The translations under genes were made by a program, and so were the position numbers. A DNA stretch of 58,750 bases, from contig JACCWM010000149.1 of NCBI GenBank assembly GCA_013697635.1, positions 1 through 58,750 on the forward strand, read 5' to 3'. The stretch is from Lujinxingiaceae bacterium (lineage in GTDB: Bacteria > Myxococcota_A > Bradymonadia > Bradymonadales > Bradymonadaceae). Of the stretch, positions 54,422-58,750 are shown piece by piece (position 1 is the stretch's first letter; each line of letters begins with the position of its first letter). The notes under the pieces were generated by a model, which did no database searches, had not been told where the DNA came from, and saw only the letters and a list, made by a program, of their open reading frames with translations.

Positions 54422-55480
54422 TCATTTCGAAAATTCTTGCAGCTCACTCATCATCGCCATGGGCAACAACATCGAAGGGTTGATCGCCTCGCCAAGCCAG
54501 CTGCTCGCGCCCATGGCAAAGCTCAGATTGGTCTCGGCCTGCTTGCGCTCGACCGCCGAGAGCGACTCCCAGGTGCGAAAGCTCTGGGCGGGCATGCGCG
54601 CCATCGCCACGCCGCCCGGACCGCTGGCCGAGATCGCCATCAAGGCCTGCATCGCAGCCGGGTTGTTCGGATCGTTTTTGTTCGCAGCAGCCGTCTTTTG
54701 CGCCTCGGCGATCGTCTCCTTGTACTCCTTGGCGATCGCCGGCTGCTCCTTGAGCACGAGCTTGATCGCCTCATCGGCGTGCTTGTCCTTGAGCTTGTGC
54801 TGCTTGGCCATGGTCTCGGTGGCTGCGACAACGCCGGCGATGCGGATCGTGTTGGCATAGTGCTTCTCGTAGCCGCCCTGCTTTTTGAGATGTTCATCAA
54901 ACGCCGCCGCCAGCTCGTGCATCGCCGTGTAGGTCTTGCCCACCTCGCGCGCGGCGCGAAGCTTGCCGGCGACCGACTCGTCATTCTTGGTGTTGAGCGA
55001 CTTCAAGGCCTCGTTTTGCTTCTCCCACTTGATGTAGGCCGGATTCTTCTGCCAGGCCTCGGCCGACTTGTGAAAGGCCTGGATGTCGGCCTTGGTCAAC
55101 GGCTTGTCCAGATAGGCGCGAATCTTGGCGGCATCGAGCGCATCCGCGTTCTCCTTGACCGCCTTGGCGTGGCTCTCCGCGCTGCCGACGATGCCGCCCT
55201 TGCTGCCCTCGGCCTTGCTTGTACCCGAAGCCGCAGGCGCGCCCTGTCCGCTCTGGGTCGGCGAGCTGACGCCAAAGTCCTGGCTGACCTCGTTGACGAA
55301 GGCGCTGCCCTTCTCATAGGCGAAGTAGCCCACCACAGCGGCGGCTGTTAACCCGATCAACGACAAGCACCCGCAGCCGCCCAGCACCAGGCCCAGAGGA
55401 AACTTCTTCTTTCCAGCAGGCGCCCCGCTCGACATCTCCGGGCCTTGCGCTGCCATCACATTCTCGAATCGCTGCTTCAT
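54422..55480 (-). CDS. Membrane-anchored helical protein of unknown function
   Basis: 352 residues. One membrane segment near 28-52 (LGLVLGGCGCLSLIGLTAAAVVGYFAY) after a short cytoplasmic start, then a largely helical Lys/Glu/Ala-rich body (KADIQAFHKSAEAWQKNPAYI; EAIKLVLKEQPAIAKEYKETI) with an Asn/Pro-rich linker. No family recognised. The AAAGGGGAGC site before ATG 55480 is strong. It follows pepF, separated by a 12-bp palindrome at 55509-55520. Confidence 0.6.
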   Translation of the reverse strand: MKQRFENVMAAQGPEMSSGAPAGKKKFPLGLVLGGCGCLSLIGLTAAAVVGYFAYEKGSAFVNEVSQDFGVSSPTQSGQGAPAASGTSKAEGSKGGIVGSAESHAKAVKENADALDAAKIRAYLDKPLTKADIQAFHKSAEAWQKNPAYIKWEKQNEALKSLNTKNDESVAGKLRAAREVGKTYTAMHELAAAFDEHLKKQGGYEKHYANTIRIAGVVAATETMAKQHKLKDKHADEAIKLVLKEQPAIAKEYKETIAEAQKTAAANKNDPNNPAAMQALMAISASGPGGVAMARMPAQSFRTWESLSAVERKQAETNLSFAMGASSWLGEAINPSMLLPMAMMSELQEFSK

Positions 55481-55508
55481 GTCTTTGCTCCCCTTTCAAT
55501 TAAACTCA

Positions 55509-55520
55509 ATCAGCGCTGAT
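55509..55520. repeat. 12-bp palindrome between pepF and the downstream gene
   Basis: ATCAGCGCTGAT is a perfect palindrome in the short gap; on the minus strand it is followed by TGAGTTTAATTG, so a weak terminator or an operator are both possible. Confidence 0.3.
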
Positions 55521-55525
55521 CCGCT

Positions 55526-57370
55526 TCATTTTCGATTTGCCATCTGTTCTTGGACCAGCTTGCGGTACTGAGCCACATCGCTTGCCACCGAGCCTGCCGC
55601 CTCAGCCCAGAACGCAGTCTGGGTCAAGTCGACGCCCAGGTACTGGCTGGCCAGCTCCTCGACCGTCATGCGCCCGGTATCCTCGAGCATGCTGTCGACC
55701 ACCCGCGCAAAGGTCGGACCCTCGGCTTCGGCGCGCGCATACAGCGCCTTGGAGAACAGGTAGCCAAAGGTGTAGGGGAAATTGTAAAACGGCGCCGAGG
55801 TCAGGTAAAAGTGCAGCTTCGAGGTCCAGAACAAACCATCGACCGACTCCAGACCGCCACCAAAAGCCTCGCCGAACACCGCCCGGGTCATCTCCGTGAG
55901 GTTCTCCTCGTCGAGCGGCCCTTCGGCACGCTTCTCGTGCATGGCATGCTCGAGGCGATAGCGCGCCGGCACGTCGATCAAAAACGCGATCGCGCGGCGC
56001 AGCCGATCGTCGAGCAGGCGCAGCTTGTCCGATCCGTGCGCTTGCTTGAGCGCGGCTTCTTCGACCAACGCCTCGGCCAGCGTGCTCGCGGTCTCGGCAA
56101 GCGTCATCGGAATCTGCTGCTCCGAGGAGGCCATGTTGCGCATCACCCAGGCGTGGTAGCCGTGGCCGAGCTCGTGGGCCAGCGTCTGAACGCCCGAGGG
56201 CGTGCCCCCAAAGGTCATGAAGATGCGAATCTGCTTGGAGACAGGAAGCGTCGAGCAATAGCCGCCCTGGGCCTTGCCCGCGCGGTCCTCGACCTCGACC
56301 CACTGGCTGGCCAGCGCATGGCGGCAAAACTCCGCGATGCGCTCCGAGAAGCTGCCCACATGCGTGACGATAAAGCGCTGGGCCTGCTCGTAGCTGATCT
56401 TCTCCTGGTCAGCGGTGGCACCGACAGGCGCGTGCAGATCGTACCAGGCCAGCTTCTCCAGCCCCAGATACTGGGCCTTCAAGCCCATATACTCGACCAA
56501 CAGCGCCTTGTGCGCGTCGGCGGCCTCGTGCATCGCATCGACCGTCTTGCGGCTGATCCGATTGGCGTTGAGCGGCTCGGTGAGCGCATCGCCACCGCGG
56601 CGGCGATAGACGCTTTGCTGGCTGCCGATGATCCCGCTGAGCGCCTGCGCACTCACCGGCGCAACCTTCGCCCAGGCCGCCGCCAGGCCCTCAAAGGCTC
56701 GCCTTCGCACCTCGCGATCGCCGTCCTCGGCCATATTCTTGGCCTGGCCCACTGACATCGTGCGCGTCGTGCCATCGGCCTGCTCGACTTGCACCTCCAT
56801 GCGCGCCGAAACCTGGCTGTAAAGCTCGCCCCAGGCATGCAAGCCGTCGCGGTTGAGCTCCACGGCCAGCGCCTCGAGCGCCGGCTCCATGGATGCGTCC
56901 GCATCGCGGCGCATCTCGCGAAGCAACAGATCCATCGACGACAGCGCCTCGAGCCCGTGCAGGCTTGAAAACTGCGCATCGCTCAAGCCCCGAAGCTTGG
57001 CCTGCACGTCGACCGACATCGCCCGCAGCTGGGTCGACGCGTCATTGAGCAGCGATGGCAGCCTCAGCGCCCGCGGATCGTCGGTGTGCGTCGACGCCAT
57101 GAACCAGGAAAACGAGCCGGTCTCGTTGACCCGGTCCTGCAAGCGCCGGGAATCGAGCAACACACTCACCCACGCCTCCTGATCTGCCTGCCCAAAGCTC
57201 ACAGCCGACGGCGAAACCAGCGCCTTCGCACGCTCCCGAATCCCGGCCAGATCCTCGACCACCTGGTCAACCGCCGCCCGAAAGCTCTGCGACTCCACGC
57301 CCCCTTCAAAGATGCTCTCGGTGTCCCACGATGGATTCGATGTTGGAAAGTTTTTGGTCGTTGTCGACAC
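55526..57370 (-). CDS. Oligoendopeptidase F (M3 family metallopeptidase)
   Basis: 614 residues, usual length for PepF. Zinc site HELGHGYHAWVM with the family's downstream Glu in TLAETASTLAEALVEEAALK; the C-terminal PYTFGYLFSKALYARAEAEGPTF block is typical of M3B. A cytoplasmic enzyme that cuts short oligopeptides, fitting the amino-acid-degrading genes nearby. Confidence 0.92.
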   Translation of the reverse strand: MSTTTKNFPTSNPSWDTESIFEGGVESQSFRAAVDQVVEDLAGIRERAKALVSPSAVSFGQADQEAWVSVLLDSRRLQDRVNETGSFSWFMASTHTDDPRALRLPSLLNDASTQLRAMSVDVQAKLRGLSDAQFSSLHGLEALSSMDLLLREMRRDADASMEPALEALAVELNRDGLHAWGELYSQVSARMEVQVEQADGTTRTMSVGQAKNMAEDGDREVRRRAFEGLAAAWAKVAPVSAQALSGIIGSQQSVYRRRGGDALTEPLNANRISRKTVDAMHEAADAHKALLVEYMGLKAQYLGLEKLAWYDLHAPVGATADQEKISYEQAQRFIVTHVGSFSERIAEFCRHALASQWVEVEDRAGKAQGGYCSTLPVSKQIRIFMTFGGTPSGVQTLAHELGHGYHAWVMRNMASSEQQIPMTLAETASTLAEALVEEAALKQAHGSDKLRLLDDRLRRAIAFLIDVPARYRLEHAMHEKRAEGPLDEENLTEMTRAVFGEAFGGGLESVDGLFWTSKLHFYLTSAPFYNFPYTFGYLFSKALYARAEAEGPTFARVVDSMLEDTGRMTVEELASQYLGVDLTQTAFWAEAAGSVASDVAQYRKLVQEQMANRK

Positions 57371-57489
57371 GCTGCTTCCTCGCTATGAGTTCGATGAGTA
57401 ATGGCCAGGGTTAATCGTTGGTATAAAGCGCCGCGAGCATAACCCCATGCCCCCGACTTTGCAAAAAGCTATCTGCCCCAAGGACCACC

Positions 57490-58581
57490 ATGGATAATCT
57501 TGCGCACTCGCTGCTCGGAGCCACCCTGGCACAGGCCGGCCTCAAGCGCTACAGCCCGCTCGCCACGGCCACGCTCGTCATCGGCGCCAACCTGCCCGAC
57601 ATCGACGCCCTGACCACCGTGCTCGGCTCCGACGCCTCGCTCTATTACCGGCGCGGCCTCACCCACGGCGTGCTCGCCATGGTCATCCTCCCGATCCTGC
57701 TCGCCATCACCATGATCCTCTACGATCGCCACGTTCGCCGCCGCCGCGACCCCACCAAAGACCCTGCCCTCTTTTTGCCCCTGCTCGCCCTGGCCTACAT
57801 CGGCACCTTGTCCCACCCTGTGCTCGACTGGCTCAACACCTACGGCGTTCGCGTACTCATGCCCTTTGACGGCCGTTGGTTCTACGGCGACACCCTCTTC
57901 ATCGTCGACCCCTGGTTCTGGCTGCTCATGGCCGCAAGCGTCGTCTTCGCCCACTCCCACACCAAATTCAGCAAACGCGCCTGGCTCTTTGGCACCGCCC
58001 TCGCCACCACCCTCGTCACCTTCGTCCCGATCGTCCCGCTCGCGGCCAAGATCGTCTGGTGGCTCGCTGTCGCCCTCATCGCCTACCGCCGCCACAAGGG
58101 CGTCGAAACCACCCGCGTCCCCCTCTATGCCCGGGCCTGCCTCATCGCCCTTTGCCTCTACCTGGCCGCCCTCTTTGGCACCAACGCCCTGGCCAAAAAC
58201 GGCGTCCACGACCACCTCGCCAGCCAGAACATCACCCCCCTCGAAATGATGACCAGCCCCCTGCCCGCCAACCCCTTCGCTCGCCAGGTCATCGTCAAGA
58301 CCCAGACCCACTACCACGCCATCAACGTTCGCTGGCTCCAAACCCCAACCCACAGCCCCGCCTACCCACCCGTTCCCATCGAGCCCCCCAACGCCATCGT
58401 CCAACGCGCCCTCGACCAACCCCAGGTCCGCGGCTTTCGCAACTGGATGCGCTACCCCACCTACGAGGTCCGCCCGCGCCACAACGGCGGCCACCGCGTC
58501 TACATCCGCGACCTCCGCTACGCCACCCCCGACGCCGAACCCGGCCGCGGCATCGGCATCGCCATCGTCGACCTCGACTAG
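57490..58581 (+). CDS. DUF457/YbcI-type membrane metal-dependent hydrolase family protein
   Basis: 363 residues. MDNLAHSLLGATLAQAGLK and ANLPDIDAL, then YRRGLTHG, are the family's conserved His/Asp motifs; they could bind metal. Several membrane segments follow, and the C-terminal ~120 residues are likely outside the membrane. The second half of the coding strand is strongly C-rich and G-poor, unlike most of the window. Function not established for this family. Confidence 0.8.
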   Translation: MDNLAHSLLGATLAQAGLKRYSPLATATLVIGANLPDIDALTTVLGSDASLYYRRGLTHGVLAMVILPILLAITMILYDRHVRRRRDPTKDPALFLPLLALAYIGTLSHPVLDWLNTYGVRVLMPFDGRWFYGDTLFIVDPWFWLLMAASVVFAHSHTKFSKRAWLFGTALATTLVTFVPIVPLAAKIVWWLAVALIAYRRHKGVETTRVPLYARACLIALCLYLAALFGTNALAKNGVHDHLASQNITPLEMMTSPLPANPFARQVIVKTQTHYHAINVRWLQTPTHSPAYPPVPIEPPNAIVQRALDQPQVRGFRNWMRYPTYEVRPRHNGGHRVYIRDLRYATPDAEPGRGIGIAIVDLD

Positions 58582-58613
58582 TTTTACAACTCGCCGTTCC
58601 TGCCGATCACGTT

Positions 58614-58670
58614 CACGATCACGATCACGATCACGATCACGATCACGATCACGATCACGATCACGATCAC
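58614..58670. repeat. Hexanucleotide array (CACGAT)9.5
   Basis: 57 bases of near-perfect CACGAT/GATCAC repeats directly after the last gene. Each unit contains a GATC. Confidence 0.9.
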
Positions 58671-58718
58671 GTTCTCAGTCGCGTTCTCGGTCGCGTTCTC
58701 GATCACGTTCTCGGTCTC
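58671..58718. repeat. Four degenerate 12-mers, GTTCTCGGTCGC type
   Basis: Four 12-base units with small changes (the third ends GATCAC, linking it to the neighbouring array), so this looks like a diverged extension of the hexamer array. At 58739-58750 the window ends in GTGATCGTGATC, i.e. the inverse orientation, hinting at an inverted array. Confidence 0.7.
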
Positions 58719-58750
58719 GGGCAGTCGTAGTTGAATCCGTGATCGTGATC

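Noticed and set aside
58614-58670. CRISPR-like repeat array
   Set aside because: The 6-base unit has no spacers and there are no cas genes; it is a simple tandem array.
57876-58730. Frame giving a long (Asp-His)n tail, apparently a metal-binding protein
   Set aside because: It is a shifted reading of the DUF457 gene and of the CACGAT array; the DUF457 frame has clear family motifs, and the DHDHDH stretch is just the translation of the hexamer repeat.

Overview
The window is a GC-rich chromosome segment with about 45 densely packed genes. The gene mix suggests a predatory or social deltaproteobacterium-like organism, i.e. Myxococcota or the related Bradymonadales. It includes an ether-lipid (Elb-like) operon, Ser/Thr kinase signalling proteins with zinc-ribbon heads, an AgmX/PglI-type lipoprotein, several Cys-rich or repeat-rich lipoproteins (one with an Asn-Asn-Gln-Thr stalk) and choice-of-anchor/PKD surface proteins. 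This assignment is inferred from gene content; no rRNA or other marker gene is present, and no tRNA or CRISPR array was seen.

Region by region. 1-371: edge of a probable insertion sequence (start of a leftward gene, two 21-bp direct repeats), then a strong hairpin and a sigma70-type promoter. 372-8665: four co-directional genes (HAD phosphatase, LarA-like protein, a 1609-residue FAR / acyl-ligase / ACP / PlsC / SCP2 fusion, and an extended SDR) that resemble the myxobacterial Elb ether-lipid cluster. 8709-14288 (minus): a zinc-ribbon/pseudokinase/PP2C protein, a surface lipoprotein, and a small pair resembling a type III secretion SycD-like chaperone with a secreted helical substrate. 14554-19130: a UvrD-like helicase, then crotonase-dapA-dapB on the minus strand. 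19330-22353: prmA-rsmE-RDD-HAD, each joined by a 4-base ATGA overlap. 22370-27143 (minus): PRPP synthetase homologue, a broken Cys-rich lipoprotein gene, and an EamA transporter.

27379-36746: a large outer-membrane protein (metalloprotease-like, TolB-like and barrel parts), two small genes, a TrmA/RumA-type RNA methyltransferase, an AgmX-type lipoprotein, a Ser/Thr kinase and a PEGA protein. 36753-41774 (minus): glutamate dehydrogenase followed by hydantoinase/oxoprolinase A and B subunits, which fits 5-oxoproline/glutamate use. 42013-49056: a two-domain membrane-anchored protein, a seven-repeat Cys-rich lipoprotein, an ECF sigma / anti-sigma / degenerate diacylglycerol-kinase-like operon, alanine dehydrogenase and a nitroreductase. 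49068-58581: an envelope operon (PDZ lipoprotein, two membrane proteins, PpiC-type lipoprotein), a zinc-ribbon protein after a ferredoxin-NADP reductase-like enzyme, a membrane-anchored unknown, oligoendopeptidase F and a DUF457-type membrane protein. The window ends in a hexanucleotide array.

Two themes stand out. One is lipid and envelope remodelling (Elb cluster, DAG-kinase-like protein in a stress operon, outer-membrane and lipoprotein genes). The other is amino-acid catabolism (PepF, GDH, Ald, oxoprolinase). The most novel-looking parts are the Elb-like operon with its five-domain enzyme and LarA-like partner, the zinc-ribbon/pseudokinase/PP2C fusion, the orphan secretion chaperone/substrate pair, and the three-part outer-membrane metalloprotease-like protein.
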